Position numbers and translations under genes: made by a program
Notes under the pieces: model-generated
The model's input: the letters and a program-made list of their open reading frames with translations, nothing else
What the model was told of the DNA's origin: nothing
Databases searched by the model: none
NCBI GenBank assembly: GCA_959601025.1
Contig: CAUGOD010000006.1
Span: 35,394-99,393, forward strand
Direction of reading: 5' to 3'
Length of the DNA: 64,000 nucleotides
From: an uncultured Oscillospiraceae bacterium
GTDB lineage: Bacteria; Bacillota; Clostridia; Oscillospirales; Acutalibacteraceae
Part shown: positions 50,111 to 57,931 of the stretch, one piece after another
How positions within the stretch are numbered: position 1 is the first letter of the stretch
How the letters are laid out: each line of letters opens with the position of its first letter

Positions 50111-51751
50111 TTAATCACGGTTGGACAGAATTTTCAGCGGTTCGTACCGCAGTATGAAGATCAGGGCCGCGCCGCTGGAAAGCAGCGTCAGCAGCACGCC
50201 GATTCCCAGAAGCTGAGCCAGCACAGTGAAATCCAGGGAAGCGTTCACCTCGCTGATATAGTTGGCCGCGCCGCCGAAAAAGCCGCCCGTGGGGGTCGCA
50301 TCGCCCGACAGGATATTGGCGGCGTCCGGCAGGTTTCTGCCCGGTCCGCCTCCCATCTCCCGGCCGAAATTGCCGCGGAGGTCGTCGCGTTTCTGTTCCT
50401 GCGAGGTAATCTGGGATTCCAGCAGGGCGTTGGAAACGGGAACGCTGGCGACCCCGCCTACCGCCGCGCCCAGCAGCACGGCGACCAGAGTGATAGTGAA
50501 CATTTCCGTCACGAACTGCAGGGCGACCCGCGCCTTGCTCATGCCGATGGCGGTCAGCACCCCGATTTCATATTTTCGTTCCCGGATGCTGAAAATGTTG
50601 ATAACGATCAGAATGATTGCGCCGATGACCAGAACCACCATCAGAAAATACAGTGCGAATTTGCTAAGGTTTTCCAGGGGCTGCAGGCTCTGCTCATACT
50701 GTGAAACCACAGTGGAGGAAACCGAGTAGGAATCGTCCAACCCCAAAGTCCGGGCCTCCGCCTCGAACGCTTCATAGTCCTCCGCGTTGGCGAACACATA
50801 GGTACCGGATACCTGAGCCTGGACGGCGGTACTCTGCTCCCTGCCGGTTTCTTCGTCGGTTTCGGTGACGGCGTTCGCCGCGGACTCATCGGTAAACACC
50901 TTCAGGGCGGCATAGCTGACGTAAATACGGTTGGCAGAATCGCCCGCGGCGGAGAACATTGCCAGACTGTCGCTTTCCTGTGCTCCCGCCGCGCTGTTGT
51001 GGTAGATGCCGACGATGGCGAAATCCACGATTTCGGTTTCATCGTTTGGATTGACCAGGGTGATCGTATCCCCGACCGAAAGGTCGTTCAGCGTAGCCAG
51101 CTCATCGCTGACGACGCATTCCCGCGCCTCCGTTCCCTCGGCAAATATCGCGCCCTCGGTAACGGCGCAGACGCCGCTCACAAAATCGGTCAGGGCTTCG
51201 TCCGAGCCGGCGCCGATCAGGGTGAAATCCCCCTGGGCGCCGAATATCCCGTTCATACCGCCCATGCCCTTACCGCCGAAGGGACTTTCGCCGCCAAGCT
51301 TGTTCGTGCTGCCAGAGCCGTCCGAAGCGGAGTCGTCGTCCTCGCCCGATCCGCTCAGGTCGATGGGCTCCAGGTCCGACCCATTCATCGAGGCGGTGAG
51401 TGTGTAGTAAAAGCTTTTCACCGATGGGGCGGTGGCGTAAGTCTGCAGTTCCTCCAACGACAGGCCCTGCGCCCCGAGAAGAGCCTCCTTCATGGAGGAT
51501 CGGTCGGGCGGTTCGCCGTTTGTTTCTCCATCGCCGCTCCGAGCGGACTGCATTAGGGACTGACGGTCCAGCGCGATCTGGGCGGTGATTTCCAAATCGG
51601 CCAGGCCGGTTTCTCGGGCCCGCACCGCGGATTGCCGGATGGACAGGGTCACGCAGGCGGAAACGGCGATCACCAGCGCGATAATCAGGATCAGGATGTT
51701 GCGGCCTTTGGACCGGATCATGCTGCGAAGGGCGTTTTTAACAATATACAT
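50111..51751 (-). CDS. ABC transporter permease, FtsX/MacB type
   Basis: The protein has 546 residues. It has one N-terminal membrane helix (about 19-41), a large extracytoplasmic domain (about 45-365) with a Gly/Ser/Asp-rich stretch (about 125-150), then three C-terminal helices. The FtsX domain segment REYEIGVLTAIGMSKARV-like RKYEIGVLTAIGMSKARV is diagnostic. Such transporters export peptides or work mechanically in stress responses rather than moving substrates through a channel. It is transcribed with the ATPase gene 13 bp downstream. Confidence 0.92.
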   Translation of the reverse strand: MYIVKNALRSMIRSKGRNILILIIALVIAVSACVTLSIRQSAVRARETGLADLEITAQIALDRQSLMQSARSGDGETNGEPPDRSSMKEALLGAQGLSLEELQTYATAPSVKSFYYTLTASMNGSDLEPIDLSGSGEDDDSASDGSGSTNKLGGESPFGGKGMGGMNGIFGAQGDFTLIGAGSDEALTDFVSGVCAVTEGAIFAEGTEARECVVSDELATLNDLSVGDTITLVNPNDETEIVDFAIVGIYHNSAAGAQESDSLAMFSAAGDSANRIYVSYAALKVFTDESAANAVTETDEETGREQSTAVQAQVSGTYVFANAEDYEAFEAEARTLGLDDSYSVSSTVVSQYEQSLQPLENLSKFALYFLMVVLVIGAIILIVINIFSIRERKYEIGVLTAIGMSKARVALQFVTEMFTITLVAVLLGAAVGGVASVPVSNALLESQITSQEQKRDDLRGNFGREMGGGPGRNLPDAANILSGDATPTGGFFGGAANYISEVNASLDFTVLAQLLGIGVLLTLLSSGAALIFILRYEPLKILSNRD

Positions 51752-51863
51752 TCGATGCCTTCTGCCTCCTTCGTCCGCCGGAAAAAGCGAACGGAATCTG
51801 GTTCTATCCTAAGCCTGTTTGGTGGACATTCGATGAAGAATTCGTGTTTGATCTGTGAAAGGA

Positions 51864-51960
51864 GGGAATCGGCTGCTGCCGATTCCCTTTGGAAAAATCC
51901 CCTGCGCGCCATGGGGACGGCGCGCATTTTGCGACCAAAGGCCGCAAAACCGGCCTTTTT
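51864..51960 (+). terminator. Three successive terminator-like hairpins
   Basis: A 10-bp stem (51864-51873 with 51878-51887, then TTT), an 8-bp stem (51903-51910 with 51919-51926, then TTTT) and an 8-bp stem (51937-51944 with 51951-51958, then TT) follow one another. Each has T residues on the plus-strand side. No plus-strand gene precedes them; the neighbouring ABC permease gene is transcribed away. The rest of the 514-bp gap (51752-52265) holds only the GH10 promoter. Confidence 0.55.
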
Positions 51961-52127
51961 CTGCCGGCTATTCTCCGCTGCTCGTCAGTTCTTCCTCTTC
52001 TACGCCTCCCCATCCCCCTTTTCATTCCCTTCCCTTTGGTAAGAGCTATCCGATAGGGACGGCGAAAATCGACTTTTCGCTGAATAGGGCCTACTGCGGC
52101 GAAACGCCCCCTCTTTCAACTTTTTCG

Positions 52128-52156
52128 TTGACTTGGCGAGGGGATGCGTGTACAAT
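52128..52156 (+). promoter_or_regulatory. Sigma-A promoter of the GH10 gene
   Basis: TTGACT (52128-52133), 17 bp, TACAAT (52151-52156), about 110 bp before the GTG start. Confidence 0.75.
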
Positions 52157-52265
52157 CAATCTGTCAGGCTCCTTTGTGGAGGAGCTCGTGGATATCCGGG
52201 GTTCGCGCAGCCCGAAAGGCAGCGGAGCCGCCGGTGAGAAAACGATATCGCAAGGAGGCAGGACA

Positions 52266-53507
52266 GTGAGCGAGCTGTTGCAGCAGGCCCGGCGGCGCAT
52301 TCAGGACGTGCGTACGAAGGATGTGGAGTTTATCGTCCTGAAAAATGGCCGGCCGGTGGAGAATGCCGGGATAAAGGTTCGGATGAAGAACCATCAGTTC
52401 CTGTTTGGGGCGGTGTGCTACAAATACGGCACTTATGACAAACCGGAGATGAACGAACGGTTCACCGAGGAGTTTACGAAGCTTTTCAACTACACGATGG
52501 TGCCGTACCACTGGAGTTGGTACGAGCCGAAGCGGCGCGAATACAACGAGCCCTACACCAGCAATCTGATTCAATGGGCGCAGAGGAACGGGCTGAAGAA
52601 AAAGCTCCACGCCCTGATCTGGCATGAGCTCTGTCCCGACTGGGTGGCGGACGACGCCGATGTGAAGGCGCTGTATACCGAGCGGATCACCCATCTGATG
52701 ACGAATTTTGGGGACGACTTTGATTTCTTCGATGTGGCGAACGAGACCACGGTGAACGACCGGTTCGATAATCCGGTTTCCCGCTGGGTGCGGGAGTACG
52801 GACCGATGAACATGCTGAAATTTGGCACGGAGCTTACCCGCTCCTTCAAGCCGGACGCCAAGCTGATCTATGGCGACTGGAACGTCCATGGGGAGGAATA
52901 TTACGATTTTCTCCGGCAGATGCGGGAGAATGATATCGACATCGATTACCTCGGCATCCAGAGCCATCAGCATGTGGACCGCTGGAGCGAGGAGGAGACC
53001 ATGCGGATCATGGACCGGGCCGCGGAGTTCGGCTGGCCGATCCATTTTCCGGAATGCTCGGTGTGCAGCGGTACGCCGATCGGCGAGACCAATTACGGCG
53101 CGGGCGCGCACAACCAGTGGCACGAGACCGAGGACGACCTGTATTCCCAAGCGGAGTTCACGAAGAATTTCTATACCCTTGTGTTCAGCCATCCGGCAGT
53201 GGAGGCGCTCTCCTGGTTCGACTTCACCGATCACCGCTGGCTGGACGCCCCGGCCGGCGTGGTGACCGACGATCTCCGCCCGAAGCCGGTGTACGATGCG
53301 CTGTACGACCTGATCCATAGGGAATGGCATTCGGATGCGGACCTGACCACCGGCCCGGAGGGGATATGCCGCGCCCGTCTGTTCTTCGGCAATTACGACA
53401 TCACGGTAGATGTGGACGGGGAGGCAACCACCGTAAACCGGGACATCCTGCGCAAAAGCTTCTACGCCGGGGGAGGGGAGCCCCGCCGGGTGACCATCCG
53501 CCTGTAA
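52266..53507 (+). CDS. GH10 family glycoside hydrolase (endo-beta-xylanase-like)
   Basis: The protein has 413 residues. I chose GTG at 52266 because AAGGAGG lies 7 bases before it; the frame continues upstream to 51855, but this part crosses the promoter and the hairpins. The GH10 barrel spans about 55-355: FNYTMVPYHWSWYEP, HALIWHELCPDW, FFDVANETT with the acid/base Glu, and IHFPECSV with the nucleophile Glu. ALSWFDFTDHRWLDAP is the conserved C-terminal barrel block. A small beta domain ends the protein. With no signal peptide it should act on imported xylo-oligosaccharides. A carbohydrate acetylesterase gene follows. Confidence 0.88.
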   Translation: MSELLQQARRRIQDVRTKDVEFIVLKNGRPVENAGIKVRMKNHQFLFGAVCYKYGTYDKPEMNERFTEEFTKLFNYTMVPYHWSWYEPKRREYNEPYTSNLIQWAQRNGLKKKLHALIWHELCPDWVADDADVKALYTERITHLMTNFGDDFDFFDVANETTVNDRFDNPVSRWVREYGPMNMLKFGTELTRSFKPDAKLIYGDWNVHGEEYYDFLRQMRENDIDIDYLGIQSHQHVDRWSEEETMRIMDRAAEFGWPIHFPECSVCSGTPIGETNYGAGAHNQWHETEDDLYSQAEFTKNFYTLVFSHPAVEALSWFDFTDHRWLDAPAGVVTDDLRPKPVYDALYDLIHREWHSDADLTTGPEGICRARLFFGNYDITVDVDGEATTVNRDILRKSFYAGGGEPRRVTIRL

Positions 53508-53515
53508 AGGAAAAG

Positions 53516-53570
53516 ATAACAGCCGGAAAGTATCCCTCTTAGAGAGATATTCCGGCTGTTATTTTATTAT
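53516..53570. terminator. Bidirectional terminator after the GH10 gene
   Basis: A 13-bp stem (53516-53528 with 53550-53562) is followed by TTTATTATTG. The minus-strand tail is TATCTTTTCC, so it can also end the candidate minus-strand RNA at 53.57-53.78 kb. Confidence 0.85.
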
Positions 53571-53783
53571 TGACAGTATCGGCAAGGAAGCTGCGGCTTG
53601 ATAAAATATGGATAAACCAAAGCGACCGGTAGGAATTGGGAGGATGTCGTACGTCGTCAAGATGAAAGACCGCTTTCATCTCCCATGTATACCATAGCGC
53701 CGTCCGGGGGCTCTCCGGGCGTTATCCGGCGGCGCTACTGAGAAATGCCGTTGGCATTTCTCCTTGCCGACATTATACCACAG
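53571..53783 (-). ncRNA. Candidate minus-strand RNA with two-stem element (copy C)
   Basis: On the minus strand an extended -10, TGTGGTATAAT (-10 at 53772-53777), is followed by hairpin 1 (53753-53762 with 53740-53749, 10 bp), then stem 2 (GCGCCG at 53730-53735 with CGGCGC at 53697-53702), then a third 8-bp hairpin (53673-53680 with 53661-53668). It matches the elements at 21.9 and 42.3 kb. No open frame with a ribosome site is present. It would end at the GH10 terminator. The promoter lacks a good -35. Confidence 0.55.
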
Positions 53784-53800
53784 GTGGTCAGTTGGAACGA

Positions 53801-53829
53801 TTTACAAAGCTGTTCTATCGTGGTAAGAT
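53801..53829 (+). promoter_or_regulatory. Promoter of the acetylesterase gene
   Basis: TTTACA (53801-53806), 17 bp, TAAGAT (53824-53829), with TGG before the -10. It is back-to-back with the promoter of the candidate minus-strand RNA. Confidence 0.6.
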
Positions 53830-53885
53830 AAAACAAAAGCCGCCTGTGGTTGGGAGGCTCTGAGGAAACGGATGGGGGAATATCG

Positions 53886-55187
53886 GTGAATGGGACGATG
53901 AAACTTGCTGAAATATTCGGGAATCGGATGGTGCTGCAGCGGGATAAGCCGATCCGGCTTTTCGGTACGGGAAGCGGTGTCGCCGAAGCGGAGCTGAACG
54001 GCCGGACGGCACGGACGGAATCGTCGGGAGCCGCATGGCGGCTGGAGCTTCCCGCTATGCCGGCGGGCGGACCCTATACCCTGCAGATAAATCTGAACGG
54101 CGAGGAGCAGATACTCCGGGACGTATACATCGGCGACGTATGGCTGGCTGGAGGACAATCCAATATGGCGATTACCCTGCGGGAGGCGCAGTATGGGGAG
54201 GATGACCGGAAGGCAAATCCGTTAGTTCGGTACTTTTCGGCTTCGTCCGGGAACGAAGGAGAGGGAACATGGGTTCTCAGCGGTCCCGAGACCACCTTGG
54301 ATTTTTCCGCCATTGGCGGCCGGTTTGCCCGACGGATGGCGGAACAGTACGGTGTTCCGGTCGGCGTTATCAGCTGCAACCGGGGGGCGACCTGTATCGA
54401 ATCCTGGACAGATAAGGCCTGTCTGCTGGGAACGGAGCTGGAGTTGCCGCCCGAGCGGCGCTTTCCCGACGCGGTGCTGTACGGGGGAAACGGCTATGGA
54501 GAGCTGTACGATCTGCTGGTATCCCGGCTGATCCCTTACAGCATGAAGGGGGTGCTGTGGTATCAGGGGGAAAGTAACCGCGGCCCGTACGACGGAGCGA
54601 TCTACGGCGCGCTGCTGGAACGGCTGGTTTCCTGCTGGCGGGAACGGTTCGAGCAGCCCGACCTGCCCTTCCTGATCGTGCAGCTGACCAGGTACGGCGA
54701 GCCAGATTCGGAAGCGTGCCAGTGGAGCCTGGTCCGTCAGCAGCAACTGGAAGCCTCCCGTCGGATTCCCAACGCCGCCATGGTGACCACAACCGATCTT
54801 GGTCAGAGTGAGGAAATCCATCCCGTACGGAAAAAGGAGATCGCGGATCGTCTCTTTCTGGCGGCGCAGAATCTTGTGTTTGGTGAAAAGACGGAGTATT
54901 CCGGCCCGCTGCCGGAGAAGGCGGCAATTCTGAACGGCGAGGTCGTCGTCTCCTTTACCCATGCCGAAGGGCTGGCCGCCCGGGGGCCGCTGGACGACGT
55001 GTACTGCCGGATGGAGGATGGAGAGTTCTTCCACACCCCGGCGCGGCTGGAGGGAGAGCGGCTGCACATTCCGATCCCGGAAGGACGGCGGGTGCGGGAG
55101 CTCCGGGCCTGGTACCGGAATGACGCTGAGGTGACTCTCTTCAACGAGGCGGGCTTCCCCGCATCGCCGTTTTGCATGAGAATTTGA
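53886..55187 (+). CDS. Sialate O-acetylesterase-like carbohydrate acetylesterase (SASA family)
   Basis: The protein has 433 residues if GTG at 53886 (GGGGG 7 bases upstream) is the start; ATG at 53898 is also possible. The N terminus (EIFGNRMVLQRDKPI) is typical of this family. VWLAGGQSNM contains the nucleophilic Ser, VLWYQGESN is the oxyanion block, and TTDLGQSEEIHP carries the Asp and His of the triad. It has no signal peptide. Next to a GH10 gene it more likely removes acetyl groups from xylan fragments (CE6-like) than from sialic acid, but both are possible. Confidence 0.85.
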   Translation: MNGTMKLAEIFGNRMVLQRDKPIRLFGTGSGVAEAELNGRTARTESSGAAWRLELPAMPAGGPYTLQINLNGEEQILRDVYIGDVWLAGGQSNMAITLREAQYGEDDRKANPLVRYFSASSGNEGEGTWVLSGPETTLDFSAIGGRFARRMAEQYGVPVGVISCNRGATCIESWTDKACLLGTELELPPERRFPDAVLYGGNGYGELYDLLVSRLIPYSMKGVLWYQGESNRGPYDGAIYGALLERLVSCWRERFEQPDLPFLIVQLTRYGEPDSEACQWSLVRQQQLEASRRIPNAAMVTTTDLGQSEEIHPVRKKEIADRLFLAAQNLVFGEKTEYSGPLPEKAAILNGEVVVSFTHAEGLAARGPLDDVYCRMEDGEFFHTPARLEGERLHIPIPEGRRVRELRAWYRNDAEVTLFNEAGFPASPFCMRI

Positions 55188-55199
55188 TGAATATACAGC

Positions 55200-55246
55200 A
55201 GACAAGCCGGCGGGACACGAAAAAGCGCGTCCCGTCGGCTTGTCTG
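55200..55246 (+). terminator. Terminator after the acetylesterase gene
   Basis: AGACAAGCC plus GCGGGAC-type left arm (55200-55216) pairs with 55229-55245 with one G-T pair across a 12-nt loop. It is followed by GTTCTTCGG. Confidence 0.7.
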
Positions 55247-55302
55247 TTCTTCGGGCAGGGCCCTCCTTCTTGGCAATACGGCCCGCCGGGAAGTATGTCG
55301 GA

Positions 55303-55452
55303 TTACGGAACGGTCTCGTTTTTCTCGCCGCCGCCGTTTCCTTCGGATGGAAGCTCCTCTGCTTCAACGGAAAGCGGGACTTCGTACTGGCGTTTGACGC
55401 CTGCAATGATTCCAAGGAGCCATAGCCGGGCGATGATCGCGATCACAATCAA
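55303..55452 (-). CDS. Possible small membrane protein downstream of the deacetylase gene
   Basis: The frame directly after the deacetylase stop codon stays open for 60 sense codons, to TAA at 55303. From TTG at 55450-55452 it gives 49 residues: LIVIAIIARLWLLGIIAGV is a membrane helix, followed by a polar Glu-rich tail. There is no ATG or GTG with a ribosome site before the hydrophobic part, so the start is unclear. It may be a small gene with an unusual start, a C-terminal extension produced by read-through, or chance. Confidence 0.3.
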   Translation of the reverse strand: MIVIAIIARLWLLGIIAGVKRQYEVPLSVEAEELPSEGNGGGEKNETVP

Positions 55453-55485
55453 CAGGAGCCCCAGGAAATGTTTGTTATCCGGCTG

Positions 55486-56535
55486 TTAAGCCGGCGGCGC
55501 GTGGACGTATACCTCGCCCGGTACGCCGCCCCCCTGCCGCAGCAGCAGGAGCTCGCTCACCGTGACCGTGAGGTAGCCTTCCGCACGCAGCTGGTCCATC
55601 ATTTCCACCGCCGCGTCCACCGTATCGGTATAGATGTCGTGCATCAGGACGATCGCGCCGTCCTGGATGCCGTACCGACCGGATTGAAAGGCGGTGGCGA
55701 GAATTTTTTCCTTATTGTGGGATTCCCAGTCTCGGGTATCCACCGACCAGTAAATGATACGCAGGTTCTTCTCCGCGCAGTACGCTTTCACCTCGTCGTT
55801 ATAGGAGCCTCCGGGCGGGCGGAGCAGGGTAACGGGTTTCCCCGTCGCGGCGGTGATCGCGTCGATGGAGCGCTGGATATTGTCCGCCCGCTCCTCCGCG
55901 CTGAGCTTGGTCAGGTTGGGATGGGAATAGGTGTGGGTGCCAACCTCGTGCCCATCCGCCACCATCCGGCGGAGGATATCGGGAGAGCGTTCCGCTCGGT
56001 TTCCCACCACGAAAAAGGTAGCCTTCATTCCCCGTGCTTTCAGCTCGTCCAGAAGGCGGACGGTGGTTTCTCCCGGCCCGTCGTCAAAGGTCAGGGCGAT
56101 TACCTTCAGCGTATCCAGGGTGGGGGAATCGGAGGAATCGGGGCAACCGGAAGCTTCGCTTTTCAGGCGCTGAACCAATTCCATCTGGGCGCGGACCTCG
56201 TCCAGATCCCGGGAAAGCTCGTCGTTCCGGCTTTCCTGTTCGTTCAGACGGGCTTCCAGCTCCCCGGCGCGGGCCCCCAGCTCGTTTGCCCGTCTCTGTT
56301 CCATCTCCAAGGCGGCGCGGGTATCCTCCAGCTCTCCCAGGATGCCGGAAAGCGCGGCCTGCGCGTCTCTCAGGTCGGTCTGCGCGGCGGAGAGGGAGCG
56401 CTCCGTTCGCTTCAGACCGGCGAAGGACAGGCCGAAGCCGGTTCCCAGCAGGGCCGCCGCTGCACAGACCACGATCAGGGCGATCCGCAGGCCGAGGGAG
56501 CGTTTTGTCGCTGCGTTCCTGGAAATGCCGTTCAT
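55486..56535 (-). CDS. Polysaccharide deacetylase with coiled-coil stalk
   Basis: The protein has 349 residues. The ATG at 56535 follows AGGAAGGG. One N-terminal membrane helix (about 18-42) anchors it. A coiled coil rich in Glu, Leu, Ala and Arg spans about 43-130. The NodB domain (about 145-335) has TFDDGPGETT with the catalytic and metal Asp, HEVGTHTYSHPNL with the metal His pair, RPPGGSYN, and LMHDIY. It probably deacetylates peptidoglycan or another cell-wall glycan outside the membrane. Confidence 0.93.
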   Translation of the reverse strand: MNGISRNAATKRSLGLRIALIVVCAAAALLGTGFGLSFAGLKRTERSLSAAQTDLRDAQAALSGILGELEDTRAALEMEQRRANELGARAGELEARLNEQESRNDELSRDLDEVRAQMELVQRLKSEASGCPDSSDSPTLDTLKVIALTFDDGPGETTVRLLDELKARGMKATFFVVGNRAERSPDILRRMVADGHEVGTHTYSHPNLTKLSAEERADNIQRSIDAITAATGKPVTLLRPPGGSYNDEVKAYCAEKNLRIIYWSVDTRDWESHNKEKILATAFQSGRYGIQDGAIVLMHDIYTDTVDAAVEMMDQLRAEGYLTVTVSELLLLRQGGGVPGEVYVHAPPA

Positions 56536-56650
56536 GGTATCGGTCCCTTCCTGTATCTCCGCCGTTTTCACCACAGATTTTGGCAAAAACCGACGAATTC
56601 CTGAATATTGTAGCATTTACCCAAGGACAGACGCAAGAGGAACAGAGGTT

Positions 56651-56700
56651 TTGTAATCATTTGTAACCATATTGTAATTTTCAGAGGTTTATGCTATACT
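56651..56700 (+). promoter_or_regulatory. Promoter of degV2 with three 10-bp direct repeats
   Basis: TTGTAA (56672-56677), 17 bp, TATACT (56695-56700). The -35 is the third of three near-identical 10-bp units at 56651, 56661 and 56671 (TTGTAATCAT, TTGTAACCAT, ATTGTAATTT), in phase with the helix turn. Confidence 0.75.
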
Positions 56701-56769
56701 ATACCAATCCATATTTTCCTTGGTTCATGCTTTTAAGAAGGATCAAAACAAACGGGAGGGAATGCATCC

Positions 56770-57624
56770 TTGAGCAGTAAAATTATCCTGAGCGCCGACA
56801 GCACCTGTGATTTGGGAGAAGAGCTTTGTCAGCGTTATGCTGTGAACTATTATCCGTTTCACGTCATTCTCGATGGAAAAATGTACGGCGACGGCGTGGA
56901 TCTGGTTCCCGATCAGATTTACGAGGTATATCGCACCCGGAAGCTCCTGCCGAAAACGGCGGCGATCAACGCCGCGGAGTATGCGGAATATTTTCGTCGG
57001 TGGACCGACCAGGGGTATGAAGTAATTCACGTCACCCTCGGCCACGGGCTTTCAGCCACCTACAACAACTGCCGGCTGGCGGCGGAGGAAGTGCCCGGCG
57101 TTTATGTAATCGATTCGTGCAATCTTTCCACCGGCTCCGGCCTGCTGGTGATCGAAGCGGCGGAGCGGATCGCGGCGGGGATGCCGGCCGCGCAGGTCGC
57201 GGAGGAGGTGCAGGCCCTGACCTCCCATTCCCACGCCAGCTTTGTGATTGATACGCTGGAATTCCTGTATAAAGGCGGTCGTTGCTCCGCCCTGCAGATG
57301 CTGGGGGCCAACGTCCTCCAGCTCAAGCCCTGCATTGAAGTCAATAACGCTGACGGCACCATGAATGTGGGGAAAAAATACCGCGGCTCGCTGGATAAAG
57401 CGTTGGTGCAGTATGTTCACGACCGGTTGGACGGCGTGGAGAATATCAAAGACGATCGGGTGTTTATTACCCATTCCGGTATTTCGCAGGAACGGATCGA
57501 TCTGGTGAAGCGCGAGGTGGAAAAGACCGGGCTGTTTAAGGAAATTTTCGTTACCCGCGCCGGCTGTACGATCTCCTCCCACTGCGGACCGAATACGCTG
57601 GGTGTTCTCTTCATGACGAAGTAA
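56770..57624 (+). CDS. DegV family fatty-acid-binding protein (second copy)
   Basis: The protein has 284 residues and starts at TTG, with GGGAGGG about 11 bases upstream; no ATG is available in frame nearby. ILSADSTCDLGEELCQRY, KTAAINAAEYAEYF, GHGLSATYNN and DTLEFLYKGGRCS are DegV motifs; SHCGPNTLGVLF ends the protein. It is only distantly similar to the copy at 12.1 kb. The family binds fatty acids for phosphorylation by FakA. Helically phased direct repeats in its promoter suggest regulation by a response-regulator-like protein. Confidence 0.92.
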   Translation: MSSKIILSADSTCDLGEELCQRYAVNYYPFHVILDGKMYGDGVDLVPDQIYEVYRTRKLLPKTAAINAAEYAEYFRRWTDQGYEVIHVTLGHGLSATYNNCRLAAEEVPGVYVIDSCNLSTGSGLLVIEAAERIAAGMPAAQVAEEVQALTSHSHASFVIDTLEFLYKGGRCSALQMLGANVLQLKPCIEVNNADGTMNVGKKYRGSLDKALVQYVHDRLDGVENIKDDRVFITHSGISQERIDLVKREVEKTGLFKEIFVTRAGCTISSHCGPNTLGVLFMTK

Positions 57625-57699
57625 ACAGAGAGCCGGATAAGGCCAATCTTTAAGATTTTCCTAATTTTGTCGTTTTTTACGGGAAGACGCGGAGGTTCC

Positions 57700-57728
57700 T
57701 TGCATTTTCACAACGGCTGTGTTATCAT
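57700..57728 (+). promoter_or_regulatory. Promoter immediately before a terminator hairpin
   Basis: TTGCAT (57700-57705), 17 bp, TATCAT (57723-57728). The predicted start near 57736 lies 9 bp before the hairpin at 57745-57776, so most transcripts would end after about 40 nt unless the hairpin is disrupted. Confidence 0.5.
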
Positions 57729-57744
57729 TAAAGAACCCTTGTGG

Positions 57745-57776
57745 ACTGCACCTGCTTCATGTGGGTGCAGTTTTTT
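57745..57776 (+). terminator. Intrinsic terminator
   Basis: ACTGCACC (57745-57752) pairs with GGTGCAGT (57764-57771) and T continues to 57776. It could end degV2 transcripts or attenuate a transcript to the LCP gene. The 155 bp between it and the LCP start show nothing else. Confidence 0.85.
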
Positions 57777-57931
57777 CATGACGTTGTGTTTTCAGGGGGA
57801 CGCCCATCCCGCCGGTTTCTGCTCCGCCCAAACAGGAAGACGGCAGGCCGGACGGTTTTACCGAGAATTGAAAAAGAAGCTAAAGATAGAGAAACGGAAT
57901 ATTGGTCCAAATTGTATTGGAGGTTTCGAGG

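Noticed and set aside
51855..52265. N-terminal extension of the GH10 protein
   Set aside because: The region contains three hairpins and a consensus promoter, and GTG at 52266 has an ideal AAGGAGG site.
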